Shown: in pieces, positions 1 to 12,201 of the stretch
Layout: the number at the start of each line of letters is the position of its first letter
Numbering within the stretch: the stretch's first letter is position 1
DNA from: Mesostigma viride
Lineage: Eukaryota; Streptophyta; Mesostigmatophyceae; Mesostigmatales; Mesostigmataceae
Direction of reading: 5' to 3'
Assembly: GCA_009746045.1 (NCBI GenBank)
Contig: RPFO01000448.1
Span: 3,748,373-3,799,313 of the forward strand
DNA length: 50,941 bases
The notes under the pieces: generated by a model
Told to the model about the DNA's origin: nothing
Database searches by the model: none
The model's input: only the letters and a program-made list of their open reading frames with translations
Position numbers and translations under genes: made by a program

Positions 1-371
1 GTTGACTCCCACGCCGCACGTGCTTATTTTCGGGGAAATGGGTATATTTATTAGCCAGTTATGGTCTTATGGACCGCACGTGCTTATTAATAACCCTGTA
101 TCAGAATTCAGAGGTCAATCAGTTAATTTTTTCCGTTGCGACGCGACGGTAAATTACAAATCCACCAAGCTCGGAACGGCCTCAAAGGAGATCTGGCATG
201 GCAGGGTTCAGATCAGAACGGCCGCAAAGGAGATCTGGCATCACAGGGTTCAGATGTCAGCGATCCTACTGTACGCGATCCAGCCGCCACAATAGATTCT
301 CTGCTGCCCATGTGCGGCGTGGGACACATCAACAACAACAACAACTGTACACCGTCCGCATTAGTAGTTTT
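1..371. other. Unassigned left edge with short direct repeats
   Basis: No gene is supported here. Two short direct repeats are visible: a 16-base motif CCGCACGTGCTTATT near 14 and 74, and a roughly 40-base tandem pair centred on AAGGAGATCTGGCAT at 184-250. Several overlapping short frames are open, but none has a recognisable domain. Confidence 0.4.
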
Positions 372-815
372 ATATCAAGTAACGTGCGTGTTTGCAACTT
401 GCCCGTTGAAACTCTACGGCGGAGCCAATTTTCGGAAGAATATCACCCTTATGCTTGCAAATTCGGGACAAATTCGGTGGATGGATGGATGGATGGATGA
501 AAATGGATGGGTGTATCAAGTAACGTGCGTGTTTGCAACTTGCCCGTTGAAACTCTACGGCGGAGCCAATTTTCGGAAGACCCTCACCCTTATGCTTGCA
601 AATTCGGGACAAATTCGGTGGATGGATGGATGGATGGATGGATGGATGGATGGATGGATGGATGGATGGATGGATGGATGGATGGATGGATGGATGGATG
701 GATGGATGGATGGATTGACGGATTTTCATCCCCTATTCCTATGTTTTCTCACGTGTACGGCCTTATAAGCTTCGCCAATTCTGGCGAACCTAACGGTTCT
801 TCCGAAAATTGGCTC
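372..815 (+). repeat. Dispersed TIR repeat carrying a GGAT microsatellite, one partial and one full copy
   Basis: A segment beginning TATCAAGTAACGTGCGTG and running into GGCGGAGCCAATTTTCGG occurs twice in tandem (372-502 and 516-815). The second copy continues through a long (GGAT)n tract at about 619-714. It then passes a unique part containing a small hairpin (CGCCAATTCTGGCG) and ends in CCGAAAATTGGCTCCGCC, the reverse complement of the start. Copies at 29848-29970 and 32692-32945 show this is a mobile or dispersed family and that the microsatellite lies inside the element. Confidence 0.75.
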
Positions 816-966
816 CGCCTGATGATGGAGTTTTTTTTTTGAGACTATATCGGTCTTGACTTCTCGAGTGCACACAGGTTGTTGTTCAGTTGTACAACCG
901 GCAGTACATACTATAGCCGCCTATAGGCTTTTTTTTTTTTTGAGACTATATCCATGTGCACATGTA
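816..966. other. Unassigned spacer with two poly(T) copies
   Basis: No gene is seen. Poly(T) followed by GAGACTATAT occurs at about 831 and 931, suggesting a short duplicated segment. The spacer ends in the TA dinucleotide (965-966) that flanks the next element. Confidence 0.4.
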
Positions 967-1042
967 CAGTCATTCACGCCTTAAGTTGGGTTCGAGGGTT
1001 TCTTGGGGTCAACCCAACTTAAGGCGTGAACCCAACTTCAGT

Positions 1043-1367
1043 AAGCCGTTAAGTTACCATAACTTACGACCCCCAGCCCTGCTGAAGGACTTCAGGGTGT
1101 CTTTTGATAGCTCTCGTCAAGGCCGATCGAACTGCACTAAAGAATTCACCAGCAAAGTCGTATTTCGGGTCGTAACTTGGATGCAAGTCCTCAAACCGGC
1201 TGTGGGCAAGTGAAGCACCCCACCGTGCTAGCCAAAACTTGGTGTGCTGCATAGGGCATGCGCGTTCTATGCGCGGTAATCGTGGCTATTTACTCTCTAG
1301 CCTCGTCTTCCCTAGCATCGACTCAAACAGTAATCCCCGTGGCCATGGACGGGCCGTCCATGGCCAC
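1043..1367. other. Left interior of the outer TIR element
   Basis: This is noncoding-looking sequence between the outer left TIR and the CACTA insertion. A near-perfect palindrome with arms GGCCATGGACGG (1341-1365) lies directly against the CACTA insertion point. Confidence 0.5.
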
Positions 1368-1383
1368 CACTCTGGGCTCCAAC

Positions 1384-1672
1384 TTGGGTGAAAAAGGGGT
1401 GAAAAAGGGGTGAAATATTAGCCCCTTTTCACCCCCGCTAAAAAGGGGGTAAAGTTGTATTCACCCCTTTTTCACCCCTTTTTAGCGGCTAATTTTGAGG
1501 CTAATCACCGGCTAATTTTGGGGGGTGAATTTTTCACCCCTTTTTCACCCCCTATTCTCCGCCCTGTATAAAAAGGGGCTAATTTGGGGGTGAATATTTT
1601 TCACCCCTTTTTCACCCCCTATTCACCCCTATAAAAAGGGGGTAAATCTATATTCACCCCCTGTTCACAGAT
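1384..1672. repeat. CACTA left subterminal repeats
   Basis: At least ten copies in both orientations of a motif like TTCACCCCTTTTTCACCCC or its complement, interleaved with GGGGCTAATTT segments. In CACTA elements such arrays are binding sites for the element's second protein. The matching right array is at 20650-20896. Confidence 0.8.
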
Positions 1673-1717
1673 TTTATATATGAATTGATTAATTGTATAT
1701 ATCAATTAATTACAATC

Positions 1718-1764
1718 ATGTTGATGATCATCATGATCATCATGATCATCATGATCATCATGAA
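1718..1764. repeat. Nine-base tandem repeat ATGATCATC
   Basis: About four and a half copies of a 9-base repeat made of overlapping TGATCA palindromes. It lies inside an 80-codon plus-strand ORF (1693-1935) that reads as Asp-His-His repeats. I see no independent support for that ORF being a gene. Confidence 0.6.
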
Positions 1765-2025
1765 CTTGTTCATGCAATGCCAATTTCATTAAAAGTGACC
1801 ATAAAGATCAACGAATACGATGCAAGAATCACACACTTGCTAGCTAGACTTAAAAATGCATTGCAGATAGTGAAGGAAATCAAGCTCATCATGGTATTAC
1901 CGATGCGCGGTGGGCGTCATCATGATGTAAAATAAGTAACTAACTCTATCTAGGTAGAATGGTCTCCAAGCTTTTTCTATGTGTCCTGCCCGATGCTTGA
2001 TGGCTCATAAGCTTCTTGCAAAAGA

Positions 2026-5000
2026 TCACTTCTTCAGTGCATCTGCAACCGCCATTCAACGGATGACACATCCACATCGCAACAAGCAAGCTTCAAATTA
2101 GTACACCATTTAAGTGACACAACAGGTAAGGGAACCCATGGATTAATTAAGCGAGCAAGTCAATCACGGCTGATTAAATTCACGAAGCAAGCATGCAAGG
2201 AAGCAAGGCCGGACTAACCGAGGAAGCAAGGGACAAATGGAATGCAGCAAGCAACCACTCGAGGCAGCAAGGACTAATCAACAAGTTAGTTGTCTCACTT
2301 GGGTTAACAGGAGTCTGTTTAAAATCATGAAGTTCTCTAGCATGCAGGGAAGCAACGGCCTAACCAAGTAGGCAAGGTCGTATCAAAGGAAGCAAGGGAG
2401 TAATTATATTCAGCAGCTGCAAGCGTGCAAGGAAGAGTGGCTTACAAAGGAAGCATGGGAATAACCAAGGAAGCAAGGGACTAATTAAAAAAATTCAGCA
2501 AGCAAGCGTACATGCGCGGAAAGGAAGAGAGTGGCTAACAAAGGTCGAGCAAGGGCCTAACAAAGGAAGTGAGGGACTAATTAAATTCAGCAGGGGTACA
2601 TGCGCGCGCAAGGAAGTGAGCACTTGGCCAACAAAGGAAGCAAGGGCCTAAAAAAGGAAGCAAGGGACTAATTAGATTCAGCAAGCAAGCAATTGCAAGC
2701 ATGCAAGGAAGAGTGGCTAACAAAGGAAGCTAGGGCCTAACAAAGGAAGCAAGGTTCAACAAGCAAGTATAATTGCAAGCATTCAAGGAAGAGAGAGGCT
2801 AACAAAGGAAGCAAGGGCCTAGCAAAGGAAGCAAGGACCTAGCAAAGGAAGCAAGGGCCTAACAAAGGAAGCAAGGGACTATAACCAAGGAAGCAAGGGA
2901 CTGAATTAAATTCAGCAAGCAAGTAATGGCAAGCATTCAAGGAAGAGAGTGGCTAACAAAGGAAGCAAGGGCCTAGCAAAGGAAGCAAGGGACTAACAAA
3001 GGAAGGAAGGGCCTAGTTAAATTCAGCAACCAAGCATGCATGGGAGAGAGGGTCTGAATAACTTACCCTTTTGGAATCAAGCAACTACTACAGTTTTCCT
3101 CAAGAGATTTGTTGCCCACGTCAAGCATGCAAGGAAGAGTGGCTAACAAAGGAAGCAAGGGACTGAATTAAATTCAGCAAGCAAGTAATTGCAAGCATTC
3201 AAGAGAGTGGCTAACAAAGGAAGCAAGAGACTAACAAAGGAAGCAAGGCACTAATTAAATTCAGCAAGCACGCGTACATGCGCGCAAGGAAGAGAGTGCA
3301 TGGCTAACAAAGGAAGCAAGGGCCTAGCAAAGGAAGCAAGGGCCTAGCCAAGGAAGCAAGGGCCTAACCAAGGAAGCAAGGGACTAGTTAAATTCAGCAA
3401 GCAAGTAATTGCAAGCATGCAAGGAAGAGTGGCTAACAAAGGAAGCAAGGGCCTAGCTAGCAAAGGAAGCAAGGGACTAACAAAGGAAGGAAGGGCCTAG
3501 TTAAATTCAGCGAACCAAGCATGCATGGGAGAGAGGCCGGTCTGAATAACTTACCCTTTTGGAATCAAGCAACTACGTTTTCCTCAAGAGCTTTGTCGCC
3601 CACGTCAAGCATGCAAGGAAGAGTGGCTAACAAAGGAAGCAAGGGACTGAATTAAATTCAGCAAGCAAGTAATTGCAAGCATTCAAGAGAGTGGCTAACA
3701 AAGGAAGCAAGGGTCTAAGCAAGGAAGCAAGGCACGAATTAAATTAAGCAAGCAAGCGTACATGCGCGCAAGGAAGAGTGGCTAACAAAGGAAGCAAGGG
3801 ACCAGCAAAGGAAGCAAGGGCGTAGCAAAGGAAGCAAGGGCCTAACAAAGGAAGCAAGGGCCTAGCACAGGAAGCAAGGGCCTAGCAAAGGAAACAAGGG
3901 CATAACAAAGGAAGCTAGCGCCTAAGAAAGGAAGCAAGGGACTAGTTCAATTCAGCAAGCAAGTAATGGCAAGTATGCAAGGAAGAGAGTGGCTAACAAA
4001 GGAAGCAAGGGCCTAGCAAAGGAAGCAAGGGCCTAGCAAAGGAAGCAAGGGACTAACAAAGGAAGGAAGGGCCTAGTTAAATTCAGCGAACCAAGCATGC
4101 ATGGGAGAGAGGGTCTGAATAACTTACCCTTATGGAATCAAGCAACTACGTTTTCCTCAAGAGCTTTGTCGCCCACGTCAAGCATGCAAGGAAGAGTAGC
4201 TAACAAAGGAAGCAAGGGACTAAATTAAATTCAGCAAGCAAGTCATTGCAAGCATTCAAGAGTGTGGCTAACAAAGGAAGCAAGGGTCTAAGCAAGGAAG
4301 CAAGGCACGAATTAAATTAAGCAAGCAAGCGTACATGCGCGCTAGGAAGAGAGTGGCTAACAAAGGAAGCAAGGGACTGAATTAAATTCAGCAAGCAAGT
4401 AATTGCAAGCATTCAAGAGAGTGGCTAACAAAGGAAGCATGGGAATAAGCAAGGAAGCAAGGCACGAATCAAATTAAGCAAGCAAGCGTACATGCGCGCA
4501 AGGAAGAGTGGCTAACAAAGGAAGCAAGGGACTAGCAAAGGAAGCAAGGGCCTAGCAAAGGAAGCAAGGGCCTAACCAAGGAAGCAAGGGACTAGTTTAT
4601 AAATTCAGCAAGCAAGTAATTGCAAGCATGCAAGGAAGAGTGGCTGACAAAGAAAGCAAGGGCCTAGCAAAGGAAGCAAGGGCCTAGCAAAGGAAGCAAG
4701 GGACTAGCAAAGGAAGCAAGGGACTAGCAAAGGAAGCAAGGGCCTAACAAAGGAAGCTAGCGCCTAAGAAAGGAAGCAAGGGACTGAATTAAATTCAGCA
4801 AGCAAGTAATTGCAAGGAAGAGAGTGGCATTCAATTAAGAGAGTGGCTAACAAAGGAAGCAAGGGACTAACCAAGGAAGCAAGGGCCTAGTTAAATTCAG
4901 CAAGCAAGTAATTGCAAGTATGCAACGAAGAGTGGCTAACAAAGGAAGCAAGGGACTAACAAAGGAAGCAAGTGCCTAAGAAAGCAAGCAAGGGACTAGT

Positions 5001-8000
5001 TAAATTAAGCAAGCAAGTAATGGCAAGTATGCAAGTAAGAGTGGCTAACAAAGGAAGCAAGGGACTAACAAAGGAAGCAAGGGCCTAACAAAGGAAGCAA
5101 GGTTCAACAAGCAAGTATAATTGCAAGCATTCAAGGAAGAGAGAGGCTAACAAACTAAGCAAGGGCCTAGCAAAGGAAGCAAGGACGTAGCAAAGGAAGC
5201 AAGGGCCTAACAAAGGAAGCAAGGGACTAACCAAGGAAGCAAGGGACTGAATTAAATTCAGCAAGCAAGTAATGGCAAGCATTCAAGGAAGAGAGTGGCT
5301 AACAAAGGAAGCAAGGGCCTAGCAAAGGAAGCAAGGGACTAACAAAGGAAGGAAGGGCCTAGTTAAATTCAGCAACCAAGCATGCATGGGAGAGAGGGTC
5401 TGAATAACTTACCCTTTTGGAATCAAGCAACTACGTTTTCCTCAAGAGCTTTGTTGCCCACGTCAAGCATGCAAGGAAGAGTGGCTAACAAAGGAAGCAA
5501 GGGACTGAAGTAAACTCAGCAAGCAAGTAATTGCAAGCATTCAAGAGAGTGGCTAACAAAGGAAGCAAGGGACTAACAAAGGAAGCAAGGCACTAATTAA
5601 ATTCAGCAAGCACGCGTACATGCGCGCAAGGAAGAGAGTGCATGGCTAACAAAGGAAGCAAGGGCCTAGCAAAGGAAGCAAGGGCCTAGCCAAGGAAGCA
5701 AGGGCCTAACCAAGGAAGCAAGGGACTAGTTAAATTCAGCAAGCAAGTAATTGCAAGCATGCAAGGAAGAGTGGCTAACAAAGGAAGCAAGGGCCTAGCT
5801 AGCAAAGGAAGCAAGGGACTAACAAAGGAAGGAAGGGCCTAGTTAAATTCAGCGAACCAAGCATGCATGGGAGAGAGGCCGGTCTGAATAACTTACCCTT
5901 TTGGAATCAAGCAACTACGTTTTCCTCAAGAGCTTTGTCGCCCACGTCAAGCATGCAAGGAAGAGTGGCTAACAAAGGAAGCAAGGGACTGAATTAAATT
6001 CAGCAAGCAAGTAATTGCAAGCATTCAAGAGAGTGGCTAACAAAGGAAGCAAGGGTCTAAGCAAGGAAGCAAGGCACGAATTAAATTAAGCAAGCAAGCG
6101 TACATGCGCGCAAGGAAGAGTGGCTAACAAAGGAAGCAAGGGACCAGCAAAGGAAGCAAGGGCGTAGCAAAGGAAGCAAGGGCCTAACAAAGGAAGCAAG
6201 GGCCTAGCACAGGAAGCAAGGGCCTAGCAAAGGAAACAAGGGCATAACAAAGGAAGCTAGCGCCTAAGAAAGGAAGCAAGGGACTAGTTCAATTCAGCAA
6301 GCAAGTAATGGCAAGTATGCAAGGAAGAGAGTGGCTAACAAAGGAAGCAAGGGCCTAGCAAAGGAAGCAAGGGCCTAGCAAAGGAAGCAAGGGACTAACA
6401 AAGGAAGGAAGGGCCTAGTTAAATTCAGCGAACCAAGCATGCATGGGAGAGAGGGTCTGAATAACTTACCCTTATGGAATCAAGCAACTACGTTTTCCTC
6501 AAGAGCTTTGTCGCCCACGTCAAGCATGCAAGGAAGAGTAGCTAACAAAGGAAGCAAGGGACTAAATTAAATTCAGCAAGCAAGTCATTGCAAGCATTCA
6601 AGAGTGTGGCTAACAAAGGAAGCAAGGGTCTAAGCAAGGAAGCAAGGCACGAATTAAATTAAGCAAGCAAGCGTACATGCGCGCTAGGAAGAGAGTGGCT
6701 AACAAAGGAAGCAAGGGACTGAATTAAATTCAGCAAGCAAGTAATTGCAAGCATTCAAGAGAGTGGCTAACAAAGGAAGCATGGGAATAAGCAAGGAAGC
6801 AAGGCACGAATCAAATTAAGCAAGCAAGCGTACATGCGCGCAAGGAAGAGTGGCTAACAAAGGAAGCAAGGGACTAGCAAAGGAAGCAAGGGCCTAGCAA
6901 AGGAAGCAAGGGCCTAACCAAGGAAGCAAGGGACTAGTTAAATTCAGCAAGCAAGTAATTGCAAGCATGCAAGGAAGAGTGGCTGACAAAGAAAGCAAGG
7001 GCCTAGCAAAGGAAGCAAGGGCCTAGCAAAGGAAGCAAGGGACTAGCAAAGGAAGCAAGGGACTAGCAAAGGAAGCAAGGGCCTAACAAAGGAAGCTAGC
7101 GCCTAAGAAAGGAAGCAAGGGACTGAATTAAATTCAGCAAGCAAGTAATTGCAAGGAAGAGAGTGGCATTCAATTAAGAGAGTGGCTAACAAAGGAAGCA
7201 AGGGACTAACCAAGGAAGCAAGGGCCTAGTTAAATTCAGCAAGCAAGTAATTGCAAGTATGCAACGAAGAGTGGCTAACAAAGGAAGCAAGGGACTAACA
7301 AAGGAAGCAAGTGCCTAAGAAAGCAAGCAAGGGACTAGTTAAATTAAGCAAGCAAGTAATGGCAAGTATGCAAGTAAGAGTGGCTAACAAAGGAAGCAAG
7401 GGACTAACAAAGGAAGCAAGGGCCTAACAAAGGAAGCAAGGTTCAACAAGCAAGTATAATTGCAAGCATTCAAGGAAGAGAGAGGCTAACAAACTAAGCA
7501 AGGGCCTAGCAAAGGAAGCAAGGACGTAGCAAAGGAAGCAAGGGCCTAACAAAGGAAGCAAGGGACTAACCAAGGAAGCAAGGGACTGAATTAAATTCAG
7601 CAAGCAAGTAATGGCAAGCATTCAAGGAAGAGAGTGGCTAACAAAGGAAGCAAGGGCCTAGCAAAGGAAGCAAGGGACTAACAAAGGAAGGAAGGGCCTA
7701 GTTAAATTCAGCAACCAAGCATGCATGGGAGAGAGGGTCTGAATAACTTACCCTTTTGGAATCAAGCAACTACGTTTTCCTCAAGAGCTTTGTTGCCCAC
7801 GTCAAGCATGCAAGGAAGAGTGGCTAACAAAGGAAGCAAGGGACTGAAGTAAACTCAGCAAGCAAGTAATTGCAAGCATTCAAGAGAGTGGCTAACAAAG
7901 GAAGCAAGGGACTAACAAAGGAAGCAAGGCACTAATTAAATTAAGCAAGCACGCGTACATGCGCGCAAGGAAGAGAGTGGCTAACAAAGGAAGCAAGGGC

Positions 8001-11000
8001 CTAGCAAAGGAAGCAAGGGCCTAGCAAAGGAAGCAAGGGCCTAACAAAGGAAGCTAGCGCCTAAGAAAGGAAGCAAGGGACTGAATTAAATTCAGCAAGC
8101 AAGTAATTGCAAGGAAGAGAGTGGCATTCAAGGAAGAGAGTGGCTAACAAAGGAAGCAAGGGCCTAACCAAGGAAGCAAGGGACTAGTTAAATTCAGCAA
8201 GCAAGTAATTGCAAGCATGCAACGAAGAGTGGCTAACAAAGGAAGCAAGGGACTAACAAAGGAAGCAAGGGACTAACAAAGGAAGCAAGGGACTAACAAA
8301 GGAAGCAAGGGACTAGTTAAATTAAGCAAGCAAGTAATGGCAAGTATGCAAGTAAGAGTGGCTAACAAAGGAAGCAAGGGACTAACAAAGGAAGCAAGGG
8401 CCTAACAAAGGAAGCAAGGTTCAACAAGCAAGTATAATTGCAAGCATTCAAGGAAGAGAGAGGCTAACAAAGGAAGCAAGGGCCTAGCAAAGGAAGCAAG
8501 GACGTAGCAAAGGAAGCAAGGGCCTAACAAAGGAAGCAAGGGACTAACAAAGGAAGCAAGGGACTGAATTAAATTCAGCAAGCAAGTAATGGCAAGCATT
8601 CAAGGAAGAGAGTGGCTAACAAAGGAAGCAAGGGCCTAGCAAAGGAAGCAAGGGACTAACAAAGGAAGGAAGGGCCTAGTTAAATTCAGAAACCAAGCAT
8701 GCATGGGAGAGAGGGTCTGAATAACTTACCCTTTTGGAATCAAGCAACTACGTTTTCCTCAAGAGCTTTGTCGCCCACGTCAAGCATGCAAGGAAGAGTG
8801 GCTAACAAAGGAAGCAAGGGACTGAAGTAAATTCAGCAAGCAAGTAATTGCAAGCATTCAAGAGAGTGGCTAACAAAGGAAGCAAGGGACTAACAAAGGA
8901 AGCAAGGCACTAATTAAATTAAGCAAGCACGCGTACATGCGCGCAAGGAAGAGAGTGGCTAACAAAGGAAGCAAGGGCCTAGCAAAGGAAGCAAGGGCCT
9001 AGCAAAGGAAGCAAGGGCCTAACAAAGGAAGCTAGCGCCTAAGAAAGGAAGCAAGGGACTGAATTAAATTCAGCAAGCAAGTAATTGCAAGGAAGAGAGT
9101 GGCATTCAAGGAAGAGAGTGGCTAACAAAGGAAGCAAGGGCCTAACCAAGGAAGCAAGGGACTAGTTTAAAAATTCAGCAAGCAAGTAATTGCAAGCATG
9201 CAACGAAGAGTGGCTAACAAAGGAAGCAAGGGACTAACAAAGGAAGCAAGGGACTAACAAAGGAAGCAAGGGACTAACAAAGGAAGCAAGTGCCTAAGAA
9301 AGGAAGCAAGGGACTAGTTAAATTAAGCAAGCAAGTAATGGCAAGTATGCAAGTAAGAGTGGCTAACAAAGGAAGCAAGGGACTAACAAAGGAAGCAAGT
9401 GCCTAACAAAGGAAGCAAGGGACTAGTTAAATTCAACAAGCAAGTAATGGCAAGTATGCAAGGAAGAGTGGGTAACAAAGGAAGCAAGGGCCTAGTAGCA
9501 AAGAAAGGAAGCAAGGCACTAGTGAAATTCAGCAACCAAGCATGCATGGGAGAGAGGGTCTGAATAACTTACCCATTTGAAATTAAGCAACTAGGTTTTC
9601 CTCACCAGCTTTGTCGCCCACGTCATAGCCATCCTTCTCGAGCCGCGCCCTCTTGGCAATGGCTGCAGTTGTTGAACGCTTCAGTGGTGGAAGGACCGGG
9701 TCACCGGGATCACCATTAACGTCCTTCGACGTTGGGCGGCCCTGCAGTAAGCATGAATGTGCACGATAGAGGCATTTTATAACATCAAAGTGTCAGAACT
9801 ATCTAAGCTTCATTTCACTCACCACGCAATTGCGCCAATCTCTCGGATTACAACACTAAATGAAAAATAACTTGAAATATGCTGTGGCCACCCGCATCAA
9901 CAAACGAGACATAAAAAATACCGTATTCTTGGCCTTGCTGGCGGGACGGTCCGCTTCAGGTTCTTCTTGCGCCTCATTCTCACGGGCCTCCTTGTTCGCT
10001 TTGGCCGTGGCTTTCTTTTCCGCCGCGTCTGCCTTCCTGCCGTCTTGGAGGCTGCTGATGATGCTTTCCATATTCCTTTTTTTTGCGCGGGACACTGTTC
10101 CGTGCGTAAAATAATGGCCGGCATGGCTCGGTCCTCCTCGCTAGCTTCCTTCTGCTCGCGCGCCTGTGAGTTCAAGCTGTACTCGCTTTCGGACTCGCTC
10201 TCGCTCTCGCTCTCGCTCTCGCTCTCAGATGACCCCCCACCCCTCGCCTTGCGCTTGCCCTTGGGCTCCCCCTTGCCCTTGCCCTTGCCCTTGGGCTCCC
10301 CCTTGCCCTTGCCCTTGGGCTCCCCATCCCCCCTGCGCTCGGTCTCCCCCTCGGCCCTGCCCTTGGGCTCCCCCTTGGCCTTGCCCTTGGGCTCCCCCTC
10401 GGCCCGCTCGCGCGTACCCCTGCTGTTGGACCCACTCTTGGACCCGCTCTTGGACATTCTCTTGGACCCGCTCTTGGACCCGCTCCTGGACCTGCTCTTG
10501 GACCCGCTCTTGGAGCCGCTCTTGGACCTGGCGTAAACTTTGCCGCTAGCCCCACACTTGCCACCCCTCTCATGATCACGCAGGCTGCCCTCGCTGCCCC
10601 CCCCGCTGTCACCGGATGACTCACTACCGCTCTCGCTGTCCCCGTCACTGTCGCTCCCGCTGCCCTCCCCCTCGTCAAGTTCATCGTCGCGGCGGATCTT
10701 ACGAGCAAGTGAAGCCTTGTACTTCAGATGCTTGGTCATCTTCTCGTTGAGGTAAGTGGCGCTGATGTGTTTCAGCCTCGGTTCCTCGCGCATCTTCTCT
10801 CTCAGGAGAATCTTTGTCCGGTGACTCTGCCGCTCCCAGTTAAGGAGATCCCCACGCTTGTCCCGGTCCGCGTGCGCAGCTGCAAGTTGGCGGATTACCG
10901 ACAGGCCATCGGACAAGGAAGCAGGACGCGCTTTCCCCTCGGAATGGGAGGCACCATCGGACTTGGCCTTCGCCTTGTGTGCAGGGCGGTCATCATGCAC

Positions 11001-11384
11001 CGGGGCAGTGGGTGTCAGTGTCGAAGCCATAGTGCCCAGGGAGGCTCGCCCGTGGGCGTCCACGGTGTAACTCTCAGGGGTGGAGATGACCAGCACGACA
11101 TTCGGGCCACACAGCTTGACGAAATGTTTAGCAACCAACGAGATGGGCACACAGACGTCATTTAATGTGACGAAGAAAGCAGGGTAGGGCTGCACAGCCG
11201 AAACCCCAAACGCTGCACATATGGTCTCGGTTAGAGCGTTTGGACACGCCTCCAATGTCTCTGGGTCAACACCGACCTTCTTCTGTACCGGTGTGTCTAG
11301 TTTGCCCGCCTCCCTCCACACAAATGTGGCTGTGTGCATTCCGGGTAGCATCGCCAGCAGCCTATCATCGGGCGGTTCCGCCAT
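2026..11384 (-). CDS. CACTA second gene (low-complexity, charged protein; function unknown), spliced
   Basis: Exon 1 runs from ATG at 11384 to 9922 and reads to a GTATTT donor. The 180-bp intron ends in TTACTGCAG, and exon 2 is 9741-9606 in the same phase, ending at a GTGAGG donor. A candidate last exon at 2042-2026 follows GGTTGCAG and gives Ala-Leu-Lys-Lys then stop in the matching phase; this last step is tentative. The N-terminal 120 residues look globular but I do not recognise them. A basic helical stretch follows (LNWERQSHRTKILLREKM and on), then acidic SGSD, basic SGSKSGSK, GEPKGKGK and SESESE repeats. The reading frame shifts at a run of eight A/T bases (10077-10084), which may be a mutation, an assembly error or a missed intron. 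The position opposite the transposase gene and the subterminal repeats suggest a TNP1/TNPA-like DNA-binding role by analogy only. Confidence 0.55.
2043..9605 (-). repeat. 7.5 kb higher-order tandem repeat array filling an intron
   Basis: Hundreds of variants of GGAAGCAAGGG(C/A)CTA(A/G)CAAA are mixed with an ATTAAATTCAGCAAGCAAGTAATTGCAAGCA module and an AAGGAAGAGTGGCTAACAAA module. These are organised into larger units. One segment recurs after 2339 bp (5085 versus 7424, identical over about 200 bp) and again after 978 bp (8402). About every 0.5-1.2 kb a longer module occurs, starting GGGAGAGAGGGTCTGAATAACTTACCC and ending in a copy of the neighbouring exon's 3' end (see findings). Flanking splice signals place the whole array inside one intron of the minus-strand gene. 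The 65-codon ORFs in it are repeat artefacts. Confidence 0.8.
9606..9741 (-). CDS. Exon 2 of the CACTA second gene
   Basis: Read on the minus strand the exon begins after TTACTGCAG and encodes a short segment starting GRPTSKDVNGDPGDPVLPP. It includes a basic patch (KRSTTAAIAKRARLEKDG), possibly a nuclear localisation signal, and ends VGDKA plus one base before a strong GTGAGG donor. Its phase joins exon 1 without a break. Its last 25 bases recur, altered, throughout the adjacent intronic array. Confidence 0.6.
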
Positions 11385-12201
11385 CACTGCCGTGTTTTTA
11401 TACCTCGCAAACTGGCTTGCGCTACCCACCTAGAAAGGCGGAGGCTACCTCTAGAGAAATAAAACAACGTCGTCTCCGAGCGGCTGGATCGATTCCAACG
11501 TACTTTTCAATATGCACGATCGACAGAACCGAGGGCGCGAGGGCCGCAGGAGGGCTGAACTTTGAAACTCAGCCTGTGAGGTGCACAGGTACGAATCAGT
11601 AAAAAAATTGGAAGCTTGTACAGTATATAGTAAGGGACGGAGTCGCCGGTATGAGACTTTACTTACAACCCATCAATGCAGGCGTAGTGTGAATACGGAC
11701 GGCTGTAGTGGGATGATAAAGTGGGAAAAACGGCCAGTAACATAAACAGCTGCCAAGGCTGCGAGAGGAATATTGCTGGTATAATTATGGAGCCATAGCT
11801 TTTACGCGTAATATACACGGGCAATGAAGACGACACCTTGGCCTTGGCATGCGCAACGGATCACATTCGTCACAAGTACATTCGTCACAAGTACGGGTTA
11901 AAAAAATACTTACTCAACTACGAATCATTGATAGTAGGTGTAGTGTGAATACGGACGGCTGTTGTGGGAAAAAAACGGCCAGTAACATAAACAGCAAGGG
12001 GAGATGGTGCCTCGACACTGCAGACCGTGGCGAAGCTAGTTAGGCAACGAGGCGACGATGTCATCCTTGGCTTGTGCGCTATGTATTAAATTAAATTACA
12101 TAAATATACGTATGCTCGGCATTAATATCGCATCGGACCAGATAACACCTAGGGGAAGAAACATTGGGTGTGGAAAATCTGCGACCTGATGAAAAGGTGC
12201 T
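11385..12201. promoter_or_regulatory. Divergent intergenic region between the two CACTA genes
   Basis: About 0.8 kb separates the starts of the two oppositely oriented CACTA genes, so both promoters should lie here (inference). A roughly 60-bp segment containing GTGTGAATACGGACGGCTGT and CGGCCAGTAACATAAACAGC is duplicated at about 11686-11750 and 11938-11995. ATTCGTCACAAGTAC is duplicated in tandem at 11867-11895. I recognise no specific promoter elements. Confidence 0.4.

Noticed and set aside
1693-1935. 80-codon ORF with Asp-His-His repeats (possible metal binding)
   Set aside because: The His/Asp run is a 9-base microsatellite. It lies near the CACTA end with no splice or homology support.
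5085-8599. Three near-identical 65-codon minus-strand ORFs (MLAITCLLNLIQ...)
   Set aside because: They fall wholly inside the higher-order repeat array, and their similarity is that of the repeat. No codon signal or domain.
9967-10549. Plus-strand ORFs opposite the charged minus-strand gene
   Set aside because: Mirror images of SGSK, GEPKGK and SESE repeats. The minus strand has the splice signals and the start.
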